The notes: a model not told the origin generated them from the letters alone. A stretch of DNA of 25,049 bases from UBA11704 sp964491805 (GCA_964491805.1 CAZBGU010000011.1:1-25049), one strand, 5' to 3'. Positions 15,232 to 22,990 are shown, counted from the first letter of the stretch. Made by a program: numbers and translations.

Positions 15232-15525
15232 ATGGCAACCAGAAAAGCCGCAGGTTCGGCAAAAAACCTAACAGACAGTAAGCCAAAGTACCTTGGTACT
15301 AAGCTCTATGCTGGAGAAATGGCATCTGCTGGTGCTATTATCGTTCGTCAGCGTGGAACAAAGATCATGCCAGGAAAGAACGTTGGACTTGGACGTGACC
15401 ACACTCTTTTTGCTCTTGCAGAAGGAAAGGTATCATTCACTGAACGACGCATGAAGCATCTTGATGGCACAATCAAGCGCAAGAAAGTTGCTAACGTTGG
15501 ACTTGAACCAAATACAACGAAGTAA
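15232..15525 (+). CDS. rpmA: 50S ribosomal protein L27
   Basis: 97 residues. L27 lies near the peptidyl-transferase centre of the 50S subunit. Recognised by the N-terminal MATRKAAGSAKN, the segment YLGTKLYAGE, and the signature IIVRQRGTKIMPGKNVGLGR followed by DHTLFALAEG. The core continues KVSFTER. rpmA normally sits directly after rplU, but here rplU is more than 7 kb away on the other strand. The start is preceded by a -10 box 11 bases upstream and no SD. A strong terminator follows. Confidence 0.97.
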   Translation: MATRKAAGSAKNLTDSKPKYLGTKLYAGEMASAGAIIVRQRGTKIMPGKNVGLGRDHTLFALAEGKVSFTERRMKHLDGTIKRKKVANVGLEPNTTK

Positions 15526-15528
15526 CAT

Positions 15529-15562
15529 AAAAAGAGCCACTTCGCAAGAAGTGGCTCTTTTT
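15529..15562 (+). terminator. rpmA terminator
   Basis: 15-bp perfect stem (AAAAAGAGCCACTTC and its complement) with loop GCAA, followed by T-rich sequence, 3 bases after the rpmA stop codon. Confidence 0.85.
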
Positions 15563-15582
15563 ATTGTTGTATACTATTATTT

Positions 15583-16131
15583 ATGTTCTTAGATATTGGT
15601 GCTGGAATTCTGTTAGCACTCACTACTGCATATTATACACATACAGACATAACGATCACATGGATTTTCTTTGCGGTTCTTTTTGTACTACTACCTGATG
15701 CTGACATGGTCACATACGTAATAAAAAAAATTCTACAAAAAAGAAAGACTACTAACCACAGATCCTGGACTCATTATCCAATCCTGTATCTCCCTATTGT
15801 TATTCTTCTATATTTTATCTCACCAGCATACTCGCTTCTGTTCTTTTTGTGTATATATTTTCATTTTGCACATGACACCGTATGGCTTGGGTGGGGTATA
15901 AGTTGGCTATGGCCATTTTCTGATCGCAAATTTAAATTTTTCCCAGATAAAAATGGAGTAATAACATCAGAGGTACTTATTACTTGGCTCAGGAAAGATG
16001 AGGAGGAGATATTTAAAAAATATCATAACCCAACATGGATTCATGACTTTTATTGTAAACCAAATATAGTTGCTTATACAGAGTATGGTGTATTCATATT
16101 CGCAATACTGACACTACTGTATATACTATAA
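15583..16131 (+). CDS. YdjM-like membrane-bound metal-dependent hydrolase
   Basis: 182 residues with about four to five hydrophobic segments. Motifs of the YdjM/DUF457 family: LLPDADMVTYV near residue 38, NHRSWTHYPIL near 62 with paired His, HFAHDTVWLGWGISWLWPFS near 93-113. The conserved Asp and His residues would bind a metal at the membrane face; the substrate of the family is not known. TATACT (15570-15575) lies 7 bases before the ATG, predicting a leaderless mRNA. The C-terminus ends in another membrane helix (FIFAILTLLYIL). Confidence 0.8.
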   Translation: MFLDIGAGILLALTTAYYTHTDITITWIFFAVLFVLLPDADMVTYVIKKILQKRKTTNHRSWTHYPILYLPIVILLYFISPAYSLLFFLCIYFHFAHDTVWLGWGISWLWPFSDRKFKFFPDKNGVITSEVLITWLRKDEEEIFKKYHNPTWIHDFYCKPNIVAYTEYGVFIFAILTLLYIL

Positions 16132-16161
16132 AAGAACCACTTCGTACGAAGCGGTTCTTTT
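16129..16161 (-). terminator. Terminator between the ydjM-like gene and rplI
   Basis: Stem-loop centred on TTCGTACGAA with arms AAAGAACC / GGTTCTTT. One position pairs G-U in minus-strand RNA but is an A-C mismatch in plus-strand RNA, so it suits rplI (minus) best. Convergent with the end of the ydjM-like gene, so it probably acts both ways. Confidence 0.7.
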
Positions 16162-16206
16162 ATGTCTGATCTTAAATTTTTGCAAAAATAGAAGTACACC
16201 AAAGGT

Positions 16207-16647
16207 CTATTCAATAACAATCTCTACCTTTGCTGTCTTATCTCCTTGTTTAAGTATGAAGTGGTGTTTACCTGCAGATTTAATTGGATGTTCAATAACG
16301 ACCTGCTTTGGATCAATCGAAATTTTAGTTGCTGCAAAAATAACATCAACAATATCAATCTCTTTAACTGATGCAAAGAGTTGTCCTTTTCCGTCATGCT
16401 TCTTATCTTTCACGATAAGTGTCGTACGTGATAAGAGATCAGTCAACTGAGCAAAAGCACTCGTCGCAATCTCTTTCTTGTGAAGTTTTGAATCCTCCTT
16501 GGCTTTCCACTTTGCAAGTTCACCTGGTGTCGCATGAAGTGCCATTTCTTTTTTTATAAGAACATTAATAGCATACCCATCTGCAACCTCCTTCACTTCA
16601 CCACGCTTACCAATTTTTGCAATATCTCTAAGAAGGATAACTTTCAT
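16207..16647 (-). CDS. rplI: 50S ribosomal protein L9
   Basis: 146 residues, usual length. N-terminal RNA-binding domain MKVILLRDIAKIGKRGEVKE with VADGYAINVLI, the connecting helix (AKWKAKEDSKLHKKEIAT) and a C-terminal domain. L9 is missing from some CPR groups, notably Microgenomates, so its presence helps narrow the host. Extended -10 TGG-TATCAT lies 7 bases before the ATG, predicting a leaderless mRNA. Confidence 0.97.
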   Translation of the reverse strand: MKVILLRDIAKIGKRGEVKEVADGYAINVLIKKEMALHATPGELAKWKAKEDSKLHKKEIATSAFAQLTDLLSRTTLIVKDKKHDGKGQLFASVKEIDIVDVIFAATKISIDPKQVVIEHPIKSAGKHHFILKQGDKTAKVEIVIE

Positions 16648-16654
16648 ACCTCAC

Positions 16655-16684
16655 ATGATACCATGTCGCAGACCACGCGGACAA
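16655..16684 (-). promoter_or_regulatory. rplI promoter
   Basis: Minus strand TTGTCC (16684-16679), 18-base spacer ending in TGG, TATCAT (16660-16655), 7 bases before the ATG at 16647. Confidence 0.55.
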
Positions 16685-16704
16685 TAGCAGGCTCTCCAGA
16701 CTTT

Positions 16705-16744
16705 ACTACAATAAGCGCGACCGTAAGGTCGCGCTTATTGTAGT
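16705..16744 (-). terminator. Long hairpin downstream of ctpA
   Basis: Stem of 17-18 bp (CTACAATAAGCGCGACC and its complement) with loop GTAA, 45 bases after the ctpA stop. The T run on the minus side is poor, so it may act as an mRNA-stabilising or insulating hairpin rather than a strict terminator. Confidence 0.6.
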
Positions 16745-16788
16745 TTCTGAATTAAGCTAAAAGCTACAAACTAACTGCTAAAAGCTGT

Positions 16789-18045
16789 CTACTGCATCTT
16801 CTTCACCACATCAATTGCCTTCAACATTTGAGCATCGTACACCCCTTTCCACCCCTTTGGGGTACTTGTTGCAACAGGTACTTCAACATCCGGTTTAATA
16901 CCGCTCTCAGAAATATTAACACCATTTGGTGTAAACCACTTGGCGATTGTCACCTTGAGCGAAGCTCCTCCCTCAAGGTTGACCAGCTCTTGAACAGAAC
17001 CTTTACCAAATGACTTAGTTCCAACAACTTTTGCAACCCCTTGATCCTTAAGCGCTCCTGCAAGGATTTCTGATGCAGACGCAGAACCTCCATCGACCAA
17101 TACAACAACTTTGATATTCGAAGGAAGTCCGGTAATACCTGTACTTCTATGGTTTACTACTGCATCATTTTTACCTTGGCGTTCACTAACAACCACTTGC
17201 CCTTCCTTCAGAAAATAACTCGCCATGTTAACTGCTGCCTCAAGGTATCCTCCAGGATTACCTCGTAAATCTATAACCAAACGATTGCCCCGTGTCTTTA
17301 TAAATTCGTTAAGAGCATTCAAGAACAACGCTGGTGACTCTGCCGAAAAGTTGTAGAGCTTAATTATAAATACACCGTTTTGTTTTTCGGTATCAAGTGT
17401 TGGAATTTTAATTTCTTTTCGTATTATTTTGATATCAACAGTTGCCTTTGCCCCAGGATGAAGAACAGTGATTGTAACAGGGGTATCTAGCTCTCCGCGT
17501 ATAATCGAAACAGCTTCATCAGATGATTGACCTATCATATTCTTGCCATCTACCCCAGTAATAATATCCCCCGCCAAAATACCTGCCTTCATCGCAGGAG
17601 AATCTTTAAGTGGTGCAATAACCACAATATTACCGTCCTTCATCCCAACATTCATACCAACACCACCAAAGGATCCTTTTACATTTTCAGCGAAACTCTT
17701 TGCCTCTTTAGGCGGAAAGAAGACAGTGTACGGGTCCTTAAAGCTTTCGACATATCCACGTATCATGCCATATTCTATTTCTTTTGGAGTTGGAAGTGTT
17801 GACGAAGATTTCCAGAAAACAAATTTTGTATCTAAGTTTTCTTTAACTGATCTAAATAGTGAAGTATTAATAAACACCCCGTCAGAAGGAGACTCTGCAG
17901 CGCGGAGATTTGAACCCATACCACTCCCCAACAAAAAGCCACCAGTAAAAATAGCAAAAACAAAGAATCCGATTGCGATACTCTTTATTGCAAAGTTCTT
18001 TGTAAAATGCGCATTGTTTTTATAAAAATCTTGTATCGTAGACAT
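16789..18045 (-). CDS. ctpA: C-terminal processing peptidase (S41 family, PDZ)
   Basis: 418 residues. One N-terminal membrane helix (about residues 20-42, around AIKSIAIGFFVFAIFTGGFL) places the enzyme outside. A PDZ domain (GVGMNVGMKDGNIVVIAPLK, residues about 130-205) is followed by the S41 protease core. The catalytic Ser lies in VDGGSASASEILAG and the catalytic Lys in TKSFGKGSVQ about 25 residues later, with LRGNPGGYLEAAV upstream. It cleaves substrates near their C-termini; targets here are unknown. TATACT lies 7 bases before the ATG (leaderless prediction). Divergent from cysS. Confidence 0.95.
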   Translation of the reverse strand: MSTIQDFYKNNAHFTKNFAIKSIAIGFFVFAIFTGGFLLGSGMGSNLRAAESPSDGVFINTSLFRSVKENLDTKFVFWKSSSTLPTPKEIEYGMIRGYVESFKDPYTVFFPPKEAKSFAENVKGSFGGVGMNVGMKDGNIVVIAPLKDSPAMKAGILAGDIITGVDGKNMIGQSSDEAVSIIRGELDTPVTITVLHPGAKATVDIKIIRKEIKIPTLDTEKQNGVFIIKLYNFSAESPALFLNALNEFIKTRGNRLVIDLRGNPGGYLEAAVNMASYFLKEGQVVVSERQGKNDAVVNHRSTGITGLPSNIKVVVLVDGGSASASEILAGALKDQGVAKVVGTKSFGKGSVQELVNLEGGASLKVTIAKWFTPNGVNISESGIKPDVEVPVATSTPKGWKGVYDAQMLKAIDVVKKMQ

Positions 18046-18052
18046 AGAGAGA

Positions 18053-18081
18053 AGTATACATGGTATCTATGATAGAATGAA
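18053..18081. promoter_or_regulatory. Overlapping divergent promoters, ctpA and cysS
   Basis: Minus strand for ctpA: TTCATT (18081-18076), 17-base spacer, TATACT (18058-18053), 7 bases before its ATG. Plus strand for cysS: extended -10 TGA-TAGAAT (18070-18078), 16 bases before the cysS ATG at 18095. The cysS -10 lies within the ctpA -35. Confidence 0.5.
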
Positions 18082-18094
18082 ATGATAAACATGT

Positions 18095-19486
18095 ATGAGT
18101 AATGAAATAAAACTTTTCAACACAAAATCAAGATCAATAGAATCCTTTATTCCAATCACACCTGGTAAAGTTGGTATATATTCATGTGGCCCAACTGTAT
18201 ACCACCATCAACACCTAGGCAACATGCGTGCAGCTGTTTTTGCTGACACGTTGCACAGAATGTTCCTTTCCGAAGGCTATACAGTATCACATGTTATTAA
18301 CATCACAGATGTTGGACATTTGGTTGGTGACGGCGACGAAGGTCAAGATAAACTAGAAAAAGGAGCACAACGAGAAGGCAAATCTGTCTGGGAAATTGCA
18401 AAAATGTATACAGATTCGTATTTTAAGGATTTATCTCTACTCAACATAAACCTCAATGAATACGCATTTCCTCGTGCAACTGACAATATTAAGGAACAAA
18501 TAGATCTCGTACAGAAATTAGAGAATGAAGGATATACCTATGCGATTAGTGACGGTATTTATTTTGATACATCAAAATTCCAAAACTACGCAGATTTTGC
18601 AAAACTCGATGTGCAAGGATTGGAAAGCGGTGCACGTGTTGTAGAGAATAAAGAAAAACGAAATATCACCGACTTCGCACTTTGGAAATTTTCTCCCAAA
18701 GATGAAAAACGTCAAATGGAATGGGATTCACCGTGGGGAGTAGGGTTTCCTGGGTGGCATATTGAATGCTCAGCAATGTCAATGAAGTACCTCGGCAACC
18801 ATTTTGATATACACACCGGTGGCATCGAACACATTCAAGTACATCATACAAACGAAATCGCTCAAAGTGAATGTGCTACCCACGAAACATACGTGAACTA
18901 CTGGATGCATAACAACCACCTTCAAGACACAACGGGTAAAATGTCAAAATCATCCGGGGATTTTCTAACTGTACATTCAATCGTAGAAAAAGGATACTCA
19001 CCTCTTGCGTTTCGCTATTTTCTGATGACAGCACACTATCGCAAAGAACTCTCTTTCTCATTTGAGTCATTATCTGCTGCTTCAGTTGCGTACAAAAAAC
19101 TCATAGATTTTATACATGACAACAAAACTGATGAAGGTGCGATTTCTAATGACTACATCAATCAAGCAAAACAGGCTCTTTCTAATGACCTTGCTACACC
19201 TGAAGTCGTAGCAACACTATGGAAACTTATGAAGGATGATACAGTCACCACACCTGACAAATATAAAACACTGATTGCATTTAGTGATCTTCTCGGCATT
19301 GGTCTAGATATAGTAACAAAAGAAAAGCTCAGTATCCCAAATGATATACAAGAGCTTCTCGAGAAACGACTCACAGCTCGTAATGAAAAGAACTTTCAAG
19401 AATCGGACCGACTCCGTGACGAACTTTATGCAAAAGGATATAGTGTTAAGGACACCAAGGAAGGACAAAGACTAGAAACACGCTAA
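18095..19486 (+). CDS. cysS: Cysteinyl-tRNA synthetase
   Basis: 463 residues, full length class I enzyme. The first zinc-ligand Cys and the HIGH-type motif are in CGPTVYHHQHLGNMRAAVFA. Other zinc ligands are in GWHIECSAMS and HTGGIEHIQVHHTNEIAQSE. The KMSKS loop is in GKMSKSSGDFLTV near residue 290. The C-terminal anticodon-binding region includes ARNEKNFQESDRLRDEL. It charges tRNA-Cys. No SD; predicted leader of about 10 bases. An out-of-frame ATG lies 4 bases upstream. Confidence 0.97.
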   Translation: MSNEIKLFNTKSRSIESFIPITPGKVGIYSCGPTVYHHQHLGNMRAAVFADTLHRMFLSEGYTVSHVINITDVGHLVGDGDEGQDKLEKGAQREGKSVWEIAKMYTDSYFKDLSLLNINLNEYAFPRATDNIKEQIDLVQKLENEGYTYAISDGIYFDTSKFQNYADFAKLDVQGLESGARVVENKEKRNITDFALWKFSPKDEKRQMEWDSPWGVGFPGWHIECSAMSMKYLGNHFDIHTGGIEHIQVHHTNEIAQSECATHETYVNYWMHNNHLQDTTGKMSKSSGDFLTVHSIVEKGYSPLAFRYFLMTAHYRKELSFSFESLSAASVAYKKLIDFIHDNKTDEGAISNDYINQAKQALSNDLATPEVVATLWKLMKDDTVTTPDKYKTLIAFSDLLGIGLDIVTKEKLSIPNDIQELLEKRLTARNEKNFQESDRLRDELYAKGYSVKDTKEGQRLETR

Positions 19487-19502
19487 CTAAATAGACACCC
19501 TA

Positions 19503-19640
19503 CAAAGAAATAGCACCCCCAGGTCATCAGCCAAGGAGGTGCAAAAAGGAGACTCTGCGTGATGTTTCAAAATATTCTACGAGCGATGAGGCATTTTTCT
19601 CGTAGAACCCCATCTTGCCAAAGGATGGGCATATGGCTGT
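19503..19640 (-). ncRNA. Candidate small RNA between cysS and dnaB
   Basis: The minus-strand promoter at 19646-19674 would start RNA near 19640. Three helices follow: CCCATC/GATGGG (19629-19609), TTCTACGAG/CTCGTAGAA (19607-19575, perfect 9 bp) and the terminator GCACCTCC/GGGGGTGC (19542-19513) with tail TATTTCTTTG. The terminator has a U-G pair that forms only in minus-strand RNA. The segment GCACCTCCTTGG resembles the 3' end of 16S rRNA (CACCTCCTT) and could pair with SD sequences. A 28-codon ORF (19613-19527, starting MGFYEKNASS) fits inside, so a dual-function or peptide-coding RNA is possible. The rest of 19487-19816 holds only the dnaB promoter and a DnaA box. Confidence 0.6.
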
Positions 19641-19645
19641 TATCT

Positions 19646-19674
19646 ACTATAACAGTAGAAGTTATTTTTGTCAA
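19646..19674 (-). promoter_or_regulatory. Promoter of the minus-strand small RNA
   Basis: TTGACA (19674-19669), 17-base spacer, TATAGT (19651-19646) on the minus strand. One of the best canonical promoters in the window, although no sizeable minus-strand gene follows. The palindrome CTGTTAT/ATAACAG (19637-19655) overlaps the -10 and start site. Confidence 0.7.
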
Positions 19675-19731
19675 ACTTTGTCGACCTCAAATTGCACCAG
19701 ACAGCGTTTCCATAATGGTCACCATATTAAG

Positions 19732-19740
19732 TTATCCACA
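19732..19740 (+). other. Single perfect DnaA box
   Basis: TTATCCACA, identical to the consensus DnaA box, 77 bases before the dnaB start. Only imperfect relatives were noticed elsewhere (about 192-200, 14516-14525). A lone box is not an origin, but it could let DnaA affect dnaB transcription. Confidence 0.35.
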
Positions 19741-19779
19741 GAATCCCCTACTTTCGTTCATAACACAACACATTTTGAT

Positions 19780-19809
19780 TTGTGCAACAAGCTTATCCTC
19801 TAGTACACT
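19780..19809 (+). promoter_or_regulatory. dnaB promoter
   Basis: TTGTGC (19780-19785), 18-base spacer, TACACT (19804-19809), 7 bases before the dnaB ATG. Predicts a leaderless mRNA. Confidence 0.45.
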
Positions 19810-19816
19810 CTAGTAC

Positions 19817-21283
19817 ATGCTTCCACTCAATCAACTTAGTGCTCAGCCAAAAAAAAAGTACACCAAGCGCTCATACGATGACTACAAAAAACGCGATGAC
19901 GAGCAAGACCCTCTCCGCGGTCCTCGTATTCCACCTCAAGATCTAGAGTCAGAGAAGGCACTCCTTGGATCGCTTCTTCTCTCATCAGATGCGCTCTTCG
20001 AAATTTCAGATATTGTAAGTGCTAAAAGCTTCTATGCAGCAAAGCACCAGATTATCTATGAGTGTATTGAGCAACTTGTTAATAACAAAGAGCCTGTTGA
20101 CATTCTTACTGTCTCCGCAGCACTTCGTGCTAGTAAGGACTTTGATCAAATAGGTGGAGCACCTTATCTATCAGAACTTCTCGGACTTGTCGGATCAGCC
20201 GCGAATATTAAATACTATGCTCAGATCGTCCGTAAAAAGGAACTCTTGAGACGACTCATTGAAGCTAGTACTCACATTACAGAAAATGCATATGATGAAA
20301 ACGATTCTTTAGAGACTGTACTTGAAGAGGCTGAAAGAAGTATTTACGAAATAACTACAAAAGGGGGTTCGTCCGATCGTCTTATTGCTTTTCAGGAAAT
20401 GATTGATGAGACATGGTCACGTATTGAAAAAATGTCAGAAAAGGATGGAGGTATGCGCGGTACACCGAGCGGCTTCAAAGAACTCGACCACAAACTATCA
20501 GGATTCCAGCCGTCAGATCTTATCATCTTAGCAGCTCGACCTTCTGTTGGTAAGACCTCCCTTGCGCTAGACTTCGCTCGCAACGCTGCGGTGAAGCATG
20601 GTATCCCTGTTGCAATTTTTTCTCTTGAAATGAGCAAGGAACAGCTAGTTGATCGTATGCTTTCAGCACAATCACAAGTGGACAGCTGGAAACTGCGAAC
20701 AGCAAAACTTTCACTTGACGAAGAATTTCAGCGTCTTCAGCAAGGTATGCATGAGCTCATGAAAGCCCCAATCTATGTGGACGACAAGGCTGCGAACTCA
20801 ATTCTCAACATGCGAAGCACACTTCGCAGACTAAGCACAGACAAACCTATTGGTCTTATTATTGTCGACTACCTTCAACTCATGAGTACATCACGACAGT
20901 ATGACAACATGGTGAACCAGGTGACAGAAATCTCGCGGTCACTAAAGGGTCTCGCTAAGGAATTCAATGCACCGGTAATAGCGCTCTCACAGCTCTCACG
21001 TGCCGTAGAAGCTCGTGGTGGCAAACCACGTCTTTCTGACCTTCGTGACTCAGGATCTATCGAGCAAGATGCGGACGTTGTGATGTTTATTCACCGTGAA
21101 GATAAATATGGCGAGAATACTGAACGCAAAAATATCGTAGAAATTTTGATCGAAAAGCACCGTAACGGACCAACGGGCATGGTAGAGCTTTACTTTGACG
21201 ACAAGAAGACGTCGTTCGTATCGATTGAAAAGAGTGAATTCGGTGACTTCTCGATACCGAGTGTTGCGATACCAGAATTTTAG
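19817..21283 (+). CDS. dnaB: Replicative DNA helicase DnaB
   Basis: 488 residues. Hexameric helicase of the replication fork. A short basic N-terminal extension (KKKYTKRSYDDYKKRDDE) is followed by the DnaB N-terminal domain (DLESEKALLGSLLLSSDALF, residues about 42-140), the linker helix, and the RecA-like motor domain. Walker A is AARPSVGKTSLALDFA near residue 240; IFSLEMSKEQLVDRM is H1a; Walker B is GLIIVDYLQLMS near 350; the arginine-finger region is in SDLRDSGSIEQDADVV. No intein. No SD. The gene ends at TAG 21283. Confidence 0.97.
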   Translation: MLPLNQLSAQPKKKYTKRSYDDYKKRDDEQDPLRGPRIPPQDLESEKALLGSLLLSSDALFEISDIVSAKSFYAAKHQIIYECIEQLVNNKEPVDILTVSAALRASKDFDQIGGAPYLSELLGLVGSAANIKYYAQIVRKKELLRRLIEASTHITENAYDENDSLETVLEEAERSIYEITTKGGSSDRLIAFQEMIDETWSRIEKMSEKDGGMRGTPSGFKELDHKLSGFQPSDLIILAARPSVGKTSLALDFARNAAVKHGIPVAIFSLEMSKEQLVDRMLSAQSQVDSWKLRTAKLSLDEEFQRLQQGMHELMKAPIYVDDKAANSILNMRSTLRRLSTDKPIGLIIVDYLQLMSTSRQYDNMVNQVTEISRSLKGLAKEFNAPVIALSQLSRAVEARGGKPRLSDLRDSGSIEQDADVVMFIHREDKYGENTERKNIVEILIEKHRNGPTGMVELYFDDKKTSFVSIEKSEFGDFSIPSVAIPEF

Positions 21284-21377
21284 GGATAGAGGTTTTTTGT
21301 CAAGAACTACAAGTATAAAACTTTAGTTCATAGTATAAGATATAAAACATTAAACAGCATAACAGGAATAAAGACAG

Positions 21378-21404
21378 AAGAGCGTCACTGGAAGTGACAC
21401 TCTC
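21378..21404 (-). terminator. Terminator of the 21430-21687 gene
   Basis: 12-pair stem (arms GAGAGTGTCACT-type and AGTGACGCTCTT-type) with a 3-base loop, followed on the minus strand by TGTCTTTATT. Two pairs are U-G in minus-strand RNA but A-C mismatches in plus-strand RNA, so the minus strand is the functional one. Confidence 0.65.
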
Positions 21405-21429
21405 TGAAAAAATGGGCAATGAAGAAAAG

Positions 21430-21687
21430 TTACCCAAAAACGAGGACTTCCTTCCATTCACCTCGGTGGTCAATGAGTTGCCAGGGACCATCCCCGACAC
21501 GGTTGACGGCCACCTCTTTCGGCTCTTCACGCCGCTCGAAGTGGCCAACCTCGCTGAGGAGTCGCTTCTTCGTTTCGGCTGCGTACCACCTCCAGTTTGG
21601 CGAACCAGACTCGGCGTTGCTTGCCTTAACAGCCCAGACGACCACAGCCTTGCAAATGCAGTCTGGCTGCTGCACGATTTCTTCCAC
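21430..21687 (-). CDS. 85-residue GC-rich protein of unknown function
   Basis: GTG start at 21687, with AAGGAG ending 7 bases upstream, to TAA at 21430. It has a good promoter (21732-21760) and a terminator (21378-21404), so it is a complete transcription unit. The protein (starts MEEIVQQPDCICKAVVVWAV) has no membrane helix. It contains several Trp (SPNWRWYAAE, GPWQLIDHRG) and an Arg/Glu-rich middle (HFERREEPKE), a mix typical of a small folded alpha/beta domain. Codons are G+C rich compared with dnaB and recR on either side. Competing plus- and minus-strand frames over the same DNA lack SD or promoter. No family is recognised. Confidence 0.6.
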   Translation of the reverse strand: MEEIVQQPDCICKAVVVWAVKASNAESGSPNWRWYAAETKKRLLSEVGHFERREEPKEVAVNRVGDGPWQLIDHRGEWKEVLVFG

Positions 21688-21731
21688 AGCACATCTCCTT
21701 CGTCAATTGTTGATGGGACTACCCAAATTTG

Positions 21732-21760
21732 TTTATACATAAAAATAGTTCAAAAGTCAA
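21732..21760 (-). promoter_or_regulatory. Promoter of the 21430-21687 gene
   Basis: Minus strand TTGACT (21760-21755), 17-base spacer, TATAAA (21737-21732). Start near 21725 leaves a leader of about 38 bases containing the SD. Confidence 0.65.
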
Positions 21761-21837
21761 AGATTCAATGCTTGTAGTGGTAACCAACATCACTTCACAT
21801 TCTAGTATTTTCTCTCTAGCCCTTAAACCCTAGTCTT

Positions 21838-21846
21838 TGCTATACT
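21838..21846 (+). promoter_or_regulatory. recR extended -10 promoter
   Basis: TGC-TATACT, 11 bases before the ATG at 21858; predicted leader of about 4 bases. It rules out an upstream in-frame start at 21837. Confidence 0.6.
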
Positions 21847-21857
21847 ACAAAGACTTT

Positions 21858-22484
21858 ATGAACCCAACTGATCGGCTAACCGAACTCTTCATGAGATTCC
21901 CTGGTATTGGGCCAAAACAAGCGAAGCGATTCGTGTATTTTCTTCTTCGTGAACATTCTCACTACAAGGAACAACTTATCAAAGCACTCGAAGACCTCAA
22001 ATTCACCGGCAAACAATGTGAGAAATGCTTTAGATTTTATGGTGACAAAAGTCAGAATCCTAATAATCTTCTGTGTGACATTTGTTCTTCATCTTCACGA
22101 GAGCAGTCCACTCTCATGATACTTGAGAAGGAGCTCGACCTCGACGCAATAGAAAAGACCGGCTCATACAATGGATGCTATTTTATTCTTGGAGGGCTTG
22201 TTCCTCCACTTGCTGATAAACCGACAGAGATTATTCGTATTCGTGAACTTACAAGTCACATTCATGCAGGACTCACTACTGGAACAATCACAGAAATCAT
22301 TTTTGCTCTTCCTGTAACCGACTATGGAGATACAACAACAGAGTATATAGAAAAAACAATCAAGCAAATTGTCGGAGTTGAACGAATAAAACTAACACAT
22401 CTTGCTCGAGGCCTTTCGTCTGGCTTAGAACTCGAGTATGTTGATAAAGATACATTTAAACAAGCTTTAGATCGAAGAAATTAA
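21858..22484 (+). CDS. recR: Recombination mediator RecR
   Basis: 208 residues from the ATG at 21858. Works with RecO to load RecA on SSB-covered gaps. Helix-hairpin-helix FPGIGPKQAKRFVYFLL (residues about 15-31); four-Cys zinc finger CEKC...CDIC (about 55-77); Toprim domain beginning TLMILEKELDLDAIEKTG with GCYFILGGLVPPL; C-terminal segment THLARGLSSGLELEYVD. All expected parts are present. recR is normally next to dnaX/ybaB; here it stands alone between a GC-rich cassette and rplU. Confidence 0.96.
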   Translation: MNPTDRLTELFMRFPGIGPKQAKRFVYFLLREHSHYKEQLIKALEDLKFTGKQCEKCFRFYGDKSQNPNNLLCDICSSSSREQSTLMILEKELDLDAIEKTGSYNGCYFILGGLVPPLADKPTEIIRIRELTSHIHAGLTTGTITEIIFALPVTDYGDTTTEYIEKTIKQIVGVERIKLTHLARGLSSGLELEYVDKDTFKQALDRRN

Positions 22485-22525
22485 AACAATAGCCAAGACA
22501 GCACAAGAACACATAAAAATTATAA

Positions 22526-22558
22526 AAAGAAAAACATTCCGTAGGAATGTTTTTCTTT
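22526..22558. terminator. Bidirectional terminator between recR and rplU
   Basis: Perfect 15-bp stem AAAGAAAAACATTCC / GGAATGTTTTTCTTT with loop GTA, between two convergent genes. The arms give T runs on both strands. Confidence 0.8.
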
Positions 22559-22595
22559 GGAACGTATTATCCTGAGTATTTATATTCTTGTTACC

Positions 22596-22913
22596 CTATT
22601 TAATAGCGTCGATCTTGAGACTCATATATGGCTGACGATGGCCATTCTTCTTGTGGTAACGTGACTTCTGACGGTAACGAACAACAAGAACCTTATCAAG
22701 ACGTCCTGCCTCAGTAATAGTTGCAGAAACCGTAGCACCTTTAATAAAAGGAGTTCCAAGAACTGTTGCTTTTCCATCATCTGTGAGGACGACAGTATCA
22801 ATAGTAACCTTATCACCTACCTTATGGCCGCCTGAGAGCTTCTCAACTGCGATTTCGTCACCTACGGCGACTTTGTATTGCTTTCCACCTGTTTGAATAA
22901 CTGCGAATGACAT
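22596..22913 (-). CDS. rplU: 50S ribosomal protein L21
   Basis: 105 residues from the ATG at 22913. An upstream in-frame TTG/GTG-type extension would begin inside the promoter. N-terminal MSFAVIQTGGKQYKVAVGDE, then GDKVTIDTVVLTDDGKATV and the C-terminal YRQKSRYHKKNGHRQPYMSL are typical. L21 binds 23S rRNA. It is not adjacent to rpmA, the usual partner. TTGCAG-17-TATAAT promoter with the -10 9 bases before the ATG. Confidence 0.96.
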   Translation of the reverse strand: MSFAVIQTGGKQYKVAVGDEIAVEKLSGGHKVGDKVTIDTVVLTDDGKATVLGTPFIKGATVSATITEAGRLDKVLVVRYRQKSRYHKKNGHRQPYMSLKIDAIK

Positions 22914-22922
22914 AGTTGTGAA

Positions 22923-22990
22923 ATTATACACTATTTAATAAAACTCTGCAAGAGCAATCTGTTGACGTAGAGCTGTAGTAATTGTACTAT
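22923..22990. promoter_or_regulatory. Back-to-back promoters, rplU and a small membrane peptide
   Basis: Minus strand for rplU: TTGCAG (22951-22946), 17-base spacer, TATAAT (22928-22923). Plus strand for the 23069 gene: TTGACG (22962-22967), 17-base spacer, TACTAT (22985-22990). The two -35 boxes are 10 bases apart. Confidence 0.65.

Noticed and set aside
19732..19740. Replication origin
   Set aside because: Only one perfect DnaA box, no AT-rich unwinding repeat array and no dnaA or dnaN nearby.
19559..19813. Plus-strand ORF between cysS and dnaB with GGAG upstream
   Set aside because: The GGAG is attractive, but the strong promoter, helices and wobble-bearing terminator are all on the minus strand, and the ORF runs through the dnaB promoter.
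21394..21777. Plus-strand ORF opposite the 85-residue gene
   Set aside because: No SD or promoter, extends past the minus-strand promoter, and the terminator wobble pairs favour the minus strand.
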